Assembly: GCA_918026815.1 (NCBI GenBank) | Contig: CAKJVC010000142.1 | Coordinates: 124,001 to 188,000 of the forward strand | DNA: 64,000 nucleotides | Origin: Chalara sp. BL73 | Taxonomy: Eukaryota > Ascomycota > Leotiomycetes > Helotiales | Direction of reading: 5' to 3' | Shown: one piece after another, positions 9,612-19,801 of the stretch | Numbering within the stretch: position 1 is the stretch's first letter | Layout of the letters: every line of letters starts with the position of its first letter | Translations under genes and position numbers: made by a program | Notes under the pieces: model-generated | Told to the model about the DNA's origin: nothing | The model's input: the letters and a program-made list of their open reading frames with translations, nothing else | Database searches by the model: none

Positions 9612-11189
9612 TTACATTTGACCCATAACGATTTTCTCTAATATTGACTGCCGTTTAGCGCGAAGTTCCTTATATTTCCCATAAGGTGGGCGGCCAAAGC
9701 CAATCGAGAAGTTCTTCAAGGGCAGATTTAGATTCATTAATGGCCGAATCAATCGTTGATAAAGTTTCCATTCCAACTCTTCAATCTCAAAGCTGTCATC
9801 CCTCCCTGTGGTAAGATTTTCGATACTTTGACCGCGGCCAGTGACGTCTTCAATCCGTAAAGTGAGGCCGGGGAGTGACAATCTACGTACAAGCAATTTC
9901 ATTGCTTCGTCCCAGCTATATTCAAATGGGTGATCGTTGTCGAAGTGACGGTACATCACACCAACCAAGTAAATGTCTATATATCGAATATAAGGAAGAG
10001 CGATTGGCGGGAGACTAGTCAAGATGTCAATAAGACTATCGATTTCTTCCTTCTCGTCAGATATATCCCAGACGACCTTGAATCGATTCCATGAATAGAA
10101 TATTTCAGTCCCATATTCGTGGAATCTTCGATTTACAAGAAATAGAGTCGAACGCATAGACCAACATGTGCACGATAGACTTGTATAAGCACCATGTCGA
10201 ATAGCGCAGCAGCATGCCTCGAGAGAATCCGTACACCTTTTACAACAGCCGAGTCCCGTGTCGCTTAGCTTTGACCAGGTGATGACACCATCTGAAACCA
10301 AATCTGTATAGCTTAAGATATGCATTTGAATCTCGTCAGGAAGATCCACAAAGCGAAACGGTCGATCGAAATGATATATTGATCTATTTGTCGCTTGAAG
10401 AACTGTCTTTTCTGTGAGGATATGGAAGGTCGCATTTGGGGTCTGACCAAGACGCAGGCTGCAGTGTGCTAGAATCGGTAATTTGAGCAAAGGTTGAGCA
10501 ATTTGCATCGCTGTTGCATCGTCCAGCGTATCGCATATCACACTGAGTCGAAGTTGCGATGGTTGAATATATTGAGCTAAGTGGTCCACAAGCATGTCCC
10601 ATTCCAAGATGACACCTTGGGCACCGGGCTGGGATATTGCGAGCGGCCGATCCCTCCCCGCACGGCACATGTAGTGGCATACTGGGCATTCCTTGTCCAG
10701 TTCATCTTGTTCTGGACATTCATGACCTGGGATACACGAGCATGAGTTGAGCTGAATAGATAACGACCTCATCCACATAAAGGCGCGTGGACTCAACGAG
10801 AGCAATGAAGTGAGGCCGTGGCGCGCAGTACGACTAATACGAAACATGTTTTCGGCGAAGAGAATCGCAGTAACTTCATAATAGATGGCTCGAGATACGC
10901 GTAACAATGCCATGGGTAATGGTGGGCATATGCAATCAAATCCCTCTATGTTAGGATTGATCATTTGGCCCATAAATCGCTTTCGTCGATAATAACATCG
11001 CATGCTCGCCTTGTCGTTAAAGCTGAGTGGTTCATCCATATGGTAGTGGAACCATTCCTCGCATTCTTTCAGAAATGACGTCTTATTGTGCCTTTCCATA
11101 TTGAGACTGATGGGGCAGACGCGAACGAGGCCAGCGAGAAGATAGATTCGCCGACGGAGGTCGGACGACAGGTCAATGAACGAGGGCAT
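9612..11189 (-). CDS. F-box-like domain protein
   Basis: Intronless gene of 525 residues, starting at the first ATG (MPSFIDLSS, position 11189); the frame is open a little further upstream but only from a TTG. Residues 278-297 read FRFVDLPDEIQMHILSYTDL, a good F-box-like helix pair. They are followed by a Cys cluster (CCKRC, ACCC, SCTC) and LFLVNRRFHEYGTEIFYSWNRF, the arrangement common in fungal F-box proteins. A weaker copy occurs at the N-terminus (IDLSSDLRRRIYLLAGL), then a second Cys-rich patch (CSCIPGHEC, CPVCHYMC). F-box proteins link substrates to SCF ubiquitin ligases. The double arrangement suggests an internal duplication. No lesions, so the gene is probably active. The substrate is unknown. 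Confidence 0.75.
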   Translation of the reverse strand: MPSFIDLSSDLRRRIYLLAGLVRVCPISLNMERHNKTSFLKECEEWFHYHMDEPLSFNDKASMRCYYRRKRFMGQMINPNIEGFDCICPPLPMALLRVSRAIYYEVTAILFAENMFRISRTARHGLTSLLSLSPRAFMWMRSLSIQLNSCSCIPGHECPEQDELDKECPVCHYMCRAGRDRPLAISQPGAQGVILEWDMLVDHLAQYIQPSQLRLSVICDTLDDATAMQIAQPLLKLPILAHCSLRLGQTPNATFHILTEKTVLQATNRSIYHFDRPFRFVDLPDEIQMHILSYTDLVSDGVITWSKLSDTGLGCCKRCTDSLEACCCAIRHGAYTSLSCTCWSMRSTLFLVNRRFHEYGTEIFYSWNRFKVVWDISDEKEEIDSLIDILTSLPPIALPYIRYIDIYLVGVMYRHFDNDHPFEYSWDEAMKLLVRRLSLPGLTLRIEDVTGRGQSIENLTTGRDDSFEIEELEWKLYQRLIRPLMNLNLPLKNFSIGFGRPPYGKYKELRAKRQSILEKIVMGQM

Positions 11190-12470
11190 AGCAGCTGAGT
11201 GAATGAGAAACAAGTGGTCGTGGTTGCATCGTCGTAGGAAGTTCTACGTTGTGGTGGCCTCGGGGATGACACTCGATTGATGTCTTGATGCAATATTTCG
11301 GTGAAGGCCTAAGATATATATGCATCCAGTGTATAAAGAACAGCAACAGGATCTAGCACAAATCCTATAAGCGTGATATCGGTATCCGTAGCATACTAGG
11401 GAGAGCAACGGCGAGCCTAAGCTCTATATAATAGGTAAACGTCAATAGCTTATAAAGGTGTAAAATATAGAAGGGTAAAAAGGTGTGTTGTATTGATCAC
11501 GATGTGCCTTTATATCGAAAGCAAAGATTATATACAACTCATGCTCTTCGGGTCGCGTGACTGACCATTCATTTTGTATCACGTGACAACATATCGAAGG
11601 AAAGAAGATCGACCCCACCACACTACTAATAAAGGCGCTCGTTAGGTGTAACGATCGAGAATAGAAAGGTTGCTTTTATTAGTGATATCACGTTTTATAT
11701 GGGGGCAAGCCCCCAAACTTCGCTGCGCTCAGAGTCGAAAGCAAGAAAGTCAAAAGCCTGTAAAAGATTCAAGAGCCTGTAAACGACCCGTAAAATGGCC
11801 TGAAGATGTAACAACTCAAGCTGAATAGGGATCTCGATCCGTAGATCTAGGTAGAAGGACTCAGAGGTGTAAACAACTATCAATTGTCATAACTAAGAGA
11901 ACAAGCTACGGATAGAAGAAGGGAAGGAAAGCAGTGCTTTATATACAGAAACTGGCCGGAGGCCAGGATAAGCGAGCTTTGTGGAGAGCTCCTATAAGTA
12001 GAATTCCCAAAATTGGTCTTCGTCCAAACTTCAGAGTTCCATTATAGCAAAATAGCTGCATTGTTTAACAGCCCTCAGTGCTGTTCAATCTTCTATCTTC
12101 TGGCCAGGAAACAATGTATTGCTGCCATTAGGAGGGAAATGACGAAGCAAACCCGCTCTCACCAGGCCCATCCTTTAAACTCTCCCGCCCCTCCAACACG
12201 GTATTAACTATAGGAACCACCCCTCCACTTCTAACTCGAAGTATACAACTCATTCCCGTTCTCCATACACCCTCCCACAAGCAACCTTCAACTCCATAAC
12301 AATCACCCCCCCTCTCACCTAACGGTCTCAGCCATTAACCACACAAAACTCCCCCATCTTTCCCAAACAGACCTCACCGTATCAAGATCCCTTCCGACAA
12401 ATCACTAAATTACCAACTTATCATGCTCATCCACCAAACATAAACTCAGTCCCGACTACAGCGAGCAAAA
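11190..12470. repeat. Intergenic region with retroelement-like structure
   Basis: No gene recognised. At 11699-11715 GGGGGCAAGCCCCC forms a perfect hairpin, and CTGGCCGGAGGCCAG near 11950 forms another, close to a TTATATAC box. Such compact hairpins and a TATA box suggest an LTR remnant, but no matching second LTR or target duplication was found. Confidence 0.3.
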
Positions 12471-12880
12471 TGCCAACCGCAGCGACGGCGGGCCCGGAGC
12501 GATCCACATTATCCGAAGGCGAGGTATGCACGCAACTATATCGTACAGAATAAGTTCATCATTAAAACATAGCTAGAGCGTGGAAGGATAAAAGGGCAGG
12601 GTCGGTGGTAGGGAGGAAGGGGGTGTCCAGATCGAATTCAAGAAAGGAGTTCGGATGCGTGGTAGGAGGGTGAGGGAGTGTGTGGTTTGCTGTGAGTTTT
12701 TGTAGAATATGGCGAGCGGGTGCGGGTTCTTTCTCAGACCGCCTCACAACTTTACGCTGCTTTTAATCTTGCAACCTGAATTCGATGGAGCATGGTCTCA
12801 AGTCGATCTTAAACATCTACCGGCACCCGCAAGTAACGACTATACTCTACTTCACGACTCGACGGTATGGTGGCCATAAC
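12471..12880 (+). pseudogene. Possible degraded hypothetical gene
   Basis: ATG at 12471 opens MPTAATAGPERSTLSEGE, followed by a possible GTATGC donor at 12522 and an acceptor near 12571. The next coding stretch (VQIEFKKGVRMRGRRVRE) is interrupted by TAG codons on both sides. It resumes as LILQPEFDGAWSQVDLKHLP and runs to a stop near 12880. The pieces look protein-like but do not join without crossing stops. I do not recognise the family. It may be a relic or a misread antisense region. Confidence 0.25.
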
Positions 12881-13061
12881 TGATTCACTCAGAAATGTTA
12901 TAGATCATATCGAATTCTTATGAAGTTTAGTTAAACAACCTAGAGGCGAGGATTAAAAGACTAAAGGGTAATCAGGAAATTCCCAAATATCAAAATCAAG
13001 TAACTACAAGGACAACCGGTCTATTTCAATAAATCTGCGTCCGGGACTTGCTCGTCTCGCT

Positions 13062-13329
13062 CTTGTCCAACCAACGGTGTGAGTTGGGCATTCCAGATGT
13101 TAAAGAATCGGGCGGAAGCTGTTAGGTAAATGTAGTGCAGGTTCCTTTTAAAATGATATTACCACATGCCTCAGGACTTGTCGCTTGATGTACGTGAAAG
13201 ATTCCGCGATAAGTCAGTTTAACTTCCAACGAGGTTCTTGATTTAGCCAGCGACGCTGCCAATCTGAAAAACAGTAAAGGTCCTGAACAGAGAGAAAGAG
13301 ATTCTGACAGGAACCCATCAGGAATAGCT
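13062..13329. repeat. Dispersed repeat, copy 2 (268 bp)
   Basis: Partner of 6125-6393, same orientation, about 6.9 kb apart. The sequence just past its end (from 13325) contains TAGCTCAGTCTTAG and, 42 bp later, GTTCGATTC, which resemble tRNA A- and B-box promoter elements. Copy 1 lacks this tail. Confidence 0.85.
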
Positions 13330-13609
13330 CAGTCTTAGTATGGTGGAAGTCCACCCGTTCGCGTAAGTTCGATTCGTGCTATGCAATCAGGCAGAACGAC
13401 ATCAACAACTCCCTTGGCGCATCTAGTCCCTTATGAGAACACTTATTCAGGATAGCTCTGGCATGATCCTTAACGTCGACAATTGTGGCTTTACAGTCGT
13501 CACTCCAGGTGGTGAGGCAGGGTGGCCTGGATGGCATAGCTTTGGACATACTTTCGACTACCTATTAGTCTGGCGACCGATTCAGGCGCAGATCGAGACT
13601 TACGCCAAC

Positions 13610-14979
13610 CTAATGCCTATCCGACTTCTCGTTATGCGGGATGGTCATACTGTTACCACCATGATACCACCGTGAGTTAACACAATCACCAAAAACAAGT
13701 GATTCTTCGCTTGTCGAGCACGCGACAGAATCAAGATCTGGTGAGATTTGGGTTTGTAGCTCATGCTCTGGCTTGGTAACCCCTGACTCGCCATTCGTGA
13801 GGACTGCTTCCAAGATGGGGCGGTACCAGTCGGGATAATCTTTTGCGTTGTATAATTCTCCCGCGATGACCTCACCATTGCCGCTAGGGTCATCGCTCTC
13901 CAGAGTTAAGTCCCTAGGATACCTAGGTCCATCGAGTCTATGCCTCGATTCTCAGCCAATGAATATTTCGGATTCCAGGCTCTGGGAAATTTGGGATTGG
14001 TGGCGAACTCCCTTTCCGTGAATCTTGCTATGGCGAAGTAAACGTAGTTTTCGTTTGTGTTGGTAGCACCTTGAATGCTTCTTCTAGCCAGCAGCTTCGC
14101 CATGCCGGCTCCGTATGTTTTGTAATCCTCCCCTCCTACAGTCTGGTAGGTGTCTTTGCCTGGGAGATTATTAGCTATAGTCAGTCCTACTTAATAAGAG
14201 ATCAAGGGACGTCTGAGGCTATTAACGAATTCGAAAGGCTAGAATTACTGAACGACTGCCCTTGAGACTGCCGTAGTACGTAGGCATGGATTTCTAGTAC
14301 TTACAGCCCTTCTCGCAAACTTCGGATGTGTATCCTCTGAAATGCAGCTACTCATGGAGCGATATTAAGGCGTGGCTCTCTATATTCATCAAATTCATGT
14401 ACCTTTTCCCCCGCTGTGCTTGTTGTGGTGTATTAACTTCGTCTTCTCCGCATGGCACTTGACTCTCCCCTTGTAGAAGAAGAGACAGTAGTTGAGGGTG
14501 GGATACTGCATCTTCCTTTGGTGCTTCAGGTTCTGCACAAACGCTGGGACACCCTTTTTGTAAGACCATAAATCACCGATGTCTGCAGCACAGGCCACGT
14601 CGACGTATCGGTCCTTCCGCTAGTCGCCCAATCCTCAGCCTTGGTATGAATTGCCGGCTCGCACAAACGTATTTAGCACCCGCTCGCTATATGCTCCATT
14701 GTGATATGATGGCCCAAAGAAATCGATAGTCGCCCTAGTCAATGCATGGTAACTGAGGGACAGAGAAAACGAGAAATGGATAGCGGCACTCGTCGAGCGC
14801 CGCTTCGGCTAAGGTTATAGCATCTTTGTGTGCCTCGGTAATGATTTTTGCTTCTCGTTGTTGCATGATGCGTCGAAGCGGAAGGTTGTCTGCGCGGAGA
14901 CGTCTTGTCGCGGCGTTACGAGACAAAAGACCCCACCGGAGAGAAAAGAGATTGCATATAAGAGCCTGTGGAATTTCAT
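13610..14979 (-). pseudogene. Secreted HExxH metallopeptidase (M35/aspzincin-like), decayed
   Basis: Reading down the minus strand from ATG at 14979: a signal peptide (MKFHRLLYAISFLSGGVFCL), then TTFRFDASCNNEKQ, a frame change near 14850, EAHKDAITLAEAALDE, and DFFGPSYHNGAYSERVLNTF. Two stops follow (14635-14637 and 14620-14622), then the body down to the zinc motif. The zinc motif reads His-Glu-stop-Leu-His at 14342-14356, so HExLH carries a TAG at 14348-14350. Downstream YKTYGAGMAKLLARRS and NENYVYFAIARFTER match the region after the zinc site in fungal secreted peptidases. The C-terminal part is in yet another frame. TGG/CAG-to-stop changes suggest RIP. Secreted protease identity is inferred from HExxH plus flanking pattern; the exact family is uncertain. 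Confidence 0.65.
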
Positions 14980-15204
14980 GTTGAAGGATACTGATAGCAG
15001 AGCGCCGATGATGGTATATCCTCGATGAAGCTGCTAGACACAAGTAATACAAAGGAGAATGTGCTTTTCAATAAGTCTGCCTCCTCTCTAAGGTACTTAG
15101 CTTATATATGAGTACAACTATGAGCTCTAAAACAAAGGACAAAGGTGGGTTCTATATGGCACTACCTGCTATCTTTCAGCTATGACCGTAAATGCCTTGG
15201 CTTT

Positions 15205-15490
15205 TCAGGAGTATCGCTCAGAATTTGTGTTATTTAGCGCTCTCAAGTTGAGAATGCAAAGCCCTGCAGGTGGTAGAGCCGACGTTCCTCGGAGCTTCAA
15301 GCTCCCGTGATATCCTATAGACCAAGGTGGTTGAGATCTCGATGGATTTGCTTCCCAATGTGATGCATACAGTCCACGTCCTCGTGCTAGGCTCTGACTC
15401 CACCAACGCAACTCCCTAGTTGTGCCGTTACAAACATCAACAACTAGGCTGCTTCCGATACATTTATCATGGCGACCGCCAACAACTACT
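15205..15490 (-). pseudogene. Unidentified exon-like relic
   Basis: An open stretch reads RELRWWSQSL, GLYASHWEANPS, QPPWSI and ALPPAGLCILNLRAL before a stop at 15205. The composition is protein-like, but there is no ATG, and the sequence upstream (15490-15840) needs frame changes to continue. Family not recognised. Confidence 0.2.
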
Positions 15491-16381
15491 AGGGGAGCAG
15501 AATTGGCCGAATATTGGATGACTCTGCCTTACTTCTGAAGAAGTTCCGAGCAGAAGATGTACGCCCCCGCGAACATGAGGACCACGATAAAGTTTCTAGG
15601 TGAATGCTCTGCTGCCCACCCCTCATATCATCGCTCTGATGTCGAAAGTCTTGTCTTTGTGATATTTCGCATCTCGTCGGTCCCATGACACCAAGAGATA
15701 TTCGGAGCTGACCCTCTGTCTTCGGGTGTAGGCCACATCCCTCTTGAGAGACTGCGTCCCATGTGGAATGTCCATAAACAAACCAGCAATCTGTTAAATT
15801 GGCTGGAAGGGCGGGGATTCTATGAAGCAAATATGAGGCTTCTAGGCTGTGATACCATTAACTGGGCCTTTTCAAGATAGATTTGCCAGACCATCTGGCT
15901 CTTTGCAAAGATTGCCTCGACTTCTTCAGTGGCAGGAGTAATGCCTCTCTCCTTGTGAAGAAACGTAGATGAGTTTAGCAGAGACAGGAAGTGTTTTTAG
16001 TTAGAGTCGGCTAAATAGAAAGTAGGATGTAATGCTTACAGCTTACGACATGAAGAGGTTGAAACTCAGATTGTGGCTCACAGACATATAATTGCTTTCT
16101 TTATAAAAGTTGAAGCGGTACAAACACCCAGTTCCGTCACCGAGGTACTAATAAGCGAGCAGCCTTGCTCCGGTAGAATATAAAGGCTTCAGTCCATGCG
16201 AAGCTATTCGCAAAATAGTAGCTAATTAAACTGCAGAATGCGTGACCTGGAATATGAGACTTCCTGACTGACAATTGTGCTATCACTTGATGCATTATCC
16301 AACTAAGAGCATCGATTTCTAACTTAGTCTATGATTTGTCGTATCAAGCTAAATGATGACCGAAACTCCGTGCTATTACAT
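15491..16381. other. Intergenic region
   Basis: No supported gene. A hydrophobic minus-strand stretch near 15560-15600 could belong to the relic just upstream. The rest is featureless. Confidence 0.35.
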
Positions 16382-17821
16382 TCAATCTTCATGGCCATCG
16401 GGATTTTCGGAAGATAGAAATAAGCTATCATGGCTGAGTATCCTCTCATCTCGATTCCACATTAAAGATAATACGGCTGCTGCAGGCCCACCAATCAAAG
16501 AAATCCCGAATACCGCACCAGAAAGCCGTAGCCAATGCGATACTGTTAACGGGGCTCGTTGCGATCTTATATGCAGTTCTACAGCCCATACTATCGCAGC
16601 CGTAGAGCCTATGTACTGATCATACTGGAGAAAGTTTTGAATCCCATCCGCCATACTCTCCATAGGGGCTTTCGAGTAGAAGACGGGAGGAACAAAAACT
16701 TTCTGGAAACTGAAACTCTCCAAAGCTGGTAGCGAGAATAGAGAAGGAAGCAATTTCCGAGTGATGATAGCGACGACTGTCATGATGTGAGTTGCACCGG
16801 CCATACCAAATGCAAATACATAGGCTTTTTGAAGAACCATTTTCTCCTTAATACGACTGCTAGGCCATGATGCACACTGTTTGGTTCTTGTACCATCCTT
16901 TAGGCCTGACTTATTCTGTATTACTGGAATCTCAGGCTGGAATCCTTGTCGATGATAATTCAAGCCATAGTGCGCAAGACTAATCCAGATTGGGCAGCCT
17001 TGCCAAAATCCACCGAGCCATTGATGTAGAAATGTTGAAGGCAGCGGCAGTACCATGACGATAGTAGGAACGATGTAGCCTGTTATTATTGATAGGATGA
17101 ATAGCTCGACGGACGAGGTATCTTGTGGTCTGATAGCTTCCGCGACAGTCTTGTTGATGTCGCCAGCTGTTGGTGAGCTCAATAGGTTGGCAATACCATA
17201 AAGTGGCATTACGACTCCGTATCCGAGACTTTGCATTGCGAGGCCAACAAGTAACGGTCTAAAGACAGTCAGTCATAATCCTCAGACAATGGACGGCTGA
17301 TTTCAATCAACTAAGAAAGGTAAGGAAACATACGAAGATAGTGCTCGATCGATAGCTGTACGATTGCCTCGCCTGCCCCCTTCTATCAACAATGTCGTGA
17401 AGACTGGCACAAGTTGCCCACTAAATTGAAACGCATAAAGTGACACATGGGGCGAGATTCCACTGGTAACGCTGTGGAAGAGGATTCCTCCCAACGTCAG
17501 CAACCTGTCCAACGGTCCTATACCACTGAACTTGGTTAAGATTGGTAAATCTGTCCCAGGTAGCACATGCGGCCCATAGTCTCGAAGTCGAAGTAGCGCA
17601 TCGACGTAGCCATTGCGGAACAGAAGGCCATACATGCAATAGAGCGAGAAGAGGTGCAGAAAGGAAAGACACGTCAATCCCCAATTTTGAACAAGCGATG
17701 AGTGCTTGTCAGCGATGCGTGCTGGGTCAATAATAGCAGAGCTCTCAGTGGTAGATAGTGGAGCCTTATGAGGACTGACAAAAGCTCGAAGTCGAGAGAA
17801 CAGACTTCCGCCTCTAGTCAT
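16382..17821 (-). CDS. Polytopic integral membrane protein, fungal family
   Basis: Two exons, 17821-17334 and 17258-16382, separated by a 75-nt intron (GTATGT donor, CTGACT before the AG), join in frame to 454 residues. The start is the first ATG (MTRGGSLFSR); the frame is open upstream from a GTG only. About eight hydrophobic segments are visible, e.g. LTCLSFLHLFSLYCMYGLLF, LLVGLAMQSLGYGVVMPLYG and SIITGYIVPTIVMVLPL. Conserved-looking loops include YGPHVLPGTDLP and FQFSGQLVPVF. I have seen similar proteins in ascomycetes, some next to terpenoid clusters, but cannot name the family or give a function. No lesions. It faces a broken membrane-protein gene at 18518. Confidence 0.65.
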
Positions 17822-18517
17822 TGTAGTGAGATGGAACACTCATGAGAACAATGGTGGAGGAGGAGATGGTTGCCGGCAGGTATATGATGCGACAAGACAA
17901 GCAGGCAAGACGGGCGCTCTATGGATGTGAACAAAGTTTATGAATGTGAACGAAGCCTAAATCAATGGAAATCAAGACTGATCGACATATCCTTTGTACT
18001 GATATCAGGCTGGACATGCTAGGTAATTTTGACGGGCTGTCAGGTACGACAGTTGACCCGCGCTAGTCATGCACACCAAAACCCAACCCTGACCTTGTTC
18101 TCAGCCTCGGCTACTATAGCAGCGGCATATTTCTATAGAAAGGGTAAGAGAGCAGTTAGACTTGTGTAACCTTCACATTCCACTCATCACTCATACTCTC
18201 ACTTCACTTACGCTTACATCTCTGTTCATGCGATCACATCTTTCCAGCATTTACCCCTAAAATACATTGAGTACTTCTGAAGCTCTATTCTTACCCCTGT
18301 TCAGGATAGCATAAGCAGACACTGACCCCGAGTGCTATAATTAGACGTCCTGTTAAATTACATTGATTTACAGGACCGCTTGTTGTACACAATGTATATT
18401 AGTCAGACTGCACCACCAAGATATATACAGGGTAGATTAGGCAAATTATTATATATCAGACAATTGATATGTTTTTCTTGTTTGCTTAGATAGCCCGGGT
18501 TTTCTTTATTATCAAGC
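17822..18517. promoter_or_regulatory. Divergent intergenic region
   Basis: Separates the minus-strand membrane-protein gene and the plus-strand pseudogene. Contains CT-rich stretches (about 18180-18230) of the kind found upstream of fungal genes. No other feature. Confidence 0.35.
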
Positions 18518-19759
18518 ATGAATTCCATCCAGGACCGGAACAATTTAACACATGCTTGGGTGTCTCAGCCGGGTCAACAAGGAACTATCAACATCATCTG
18601 GTCATGTGGTCTGGTTCTTTTCACCAGTACATGGACCGCTCTACAAGTCAACCTTCCCAATAATAATGAGGGATATTGGAGCATGCTCGTTCGCAATTTC
18701 TAGTGGGCACTGTTTGCCTTCTTCGCTCTCAAGACAATAACACTTATGGCAGCTTCGCAAGAGAGGCTCTGCAAGACGTTCTATTCCAAAGATGCATGCT
18801 TTGGGAGCTAAGCATTGGACAGCTGTCCACGGCTTCTTTGCGGATAGTGGTGGATTTGTTCTCTGTTCACCAAACATGTCCCCATTTCCCATCAACTCAC
18901 GCGCGGTGATCTATCTGGTGGAAAAGAATTACATAGCAGTGCCCAGCCTGCCGAAGGGCGGTATATGGGATCGCAGCAAAGCTGATCGCTTTGCTAAAGT
19001 GGTTGCACTTATTCAGGGCATATATATGGTAGCACAGGTCATTGCTAGGGCAGTACAAACTCTCGAAATCGCCAGCTTAGAGCTCCTGACAACTGCATAC
19101 ATTGTTTGTACCTTGTTTTCATACTATTTCTGGATGGAGAAGCTAATGGGAGTCGAGTCGGCTGTTCGAGTCGAAACAGCCGCCTCAATACATACCATAT
19201 TAGTTGAGGCTTCATATACATTGACACGCCTATGCACTTTGTTAAACAGCCCGACTGGGACGTATGGCGAAGGCGCCGGTGGTTTAGGAACTTTGGAGGC
19301 TTAAACACCAGACCGATTCTTCGGATCCCAAACGACTATATTGAGCCGCCGCCGACAGTCAGACTTGCCATGTTATTGTGGGTCTTGTCTACAATACATT
19401 CTGCAATTCATGTAGCTGGATGGAAATTTACTTATCCGACCATTTTCGAGCAGTATCTCTGGTGTTCTGCAAGTGTGATAACGCTATATGTAGCCTTCAT
19501 CTGGGGCTTGGTGGAATGCTTTTCTGTAAAGCCAGGACTCAACTTCACTATGGCGCTACTTGGAATATGGGAGAAGAAGTCGGCAAGCACTTCGACGTTT
19601 CGAAATTGGGCATTAGACGTACCAGCTACAATGAGCGCGGTTCTGTTCTTTATTGCACGAACGTCTCTCATCGTCGAATCATGTATAAGCTTACGGACGA
19701 TGGACACGACAGCATATCAAAATGCTGACTGGTCCCAATATATTTCACATTTAGGCTAG
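18518..19759 (+). pseudogene. Multi-pass membrane protein pseudogene
   Basis: The pieces assemble to a common fungal membrane-protein family: WVSQPGQQGTINIIWSCGLV at the start, HWTAVHGFFADSGGF, PFPINSRAVIYLVEKNYI, IWDRSKADRFAKVVALIQ, then a C-terminal part with YEPP-like and PTIFEQYLWCSAS blocks. Three lesions break it. An in-frame TAG at 18701-18703 interrupts VRNF-WALFAFFALKT. A frame change near 18790 precedes KHWTAVHG, and another near 19230 precedes MHFVKQPDWDVW. Introns cannot explain all three, because conserved blocks abut the breaks. Function of the family is unknown. Confidence 0.7.
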
Positions 19760-19801
19760 ATATCTTCTTTGTTCCCTATTAGATTTTATTTTCTGACAAT
19801 C

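Noticed and set aside
9612..11213. F-box protein starting eight codons further upstream
   Set aside because: That start is a TTG; the first ATG is at 11189, directly before the conserved FIDLSS segment.
11695..11883. Short minus-strand gene
   Set aside because: Sits in a hairpin-containing repeat-like region with repeated CCTGTAAA strings; no protein features.
13325..13385. Functional tRNA gene
   Set aside because: A/B-box-like strings exist, but acceptor, anticodon and T stems do not pair and the anticodon loop is too small.
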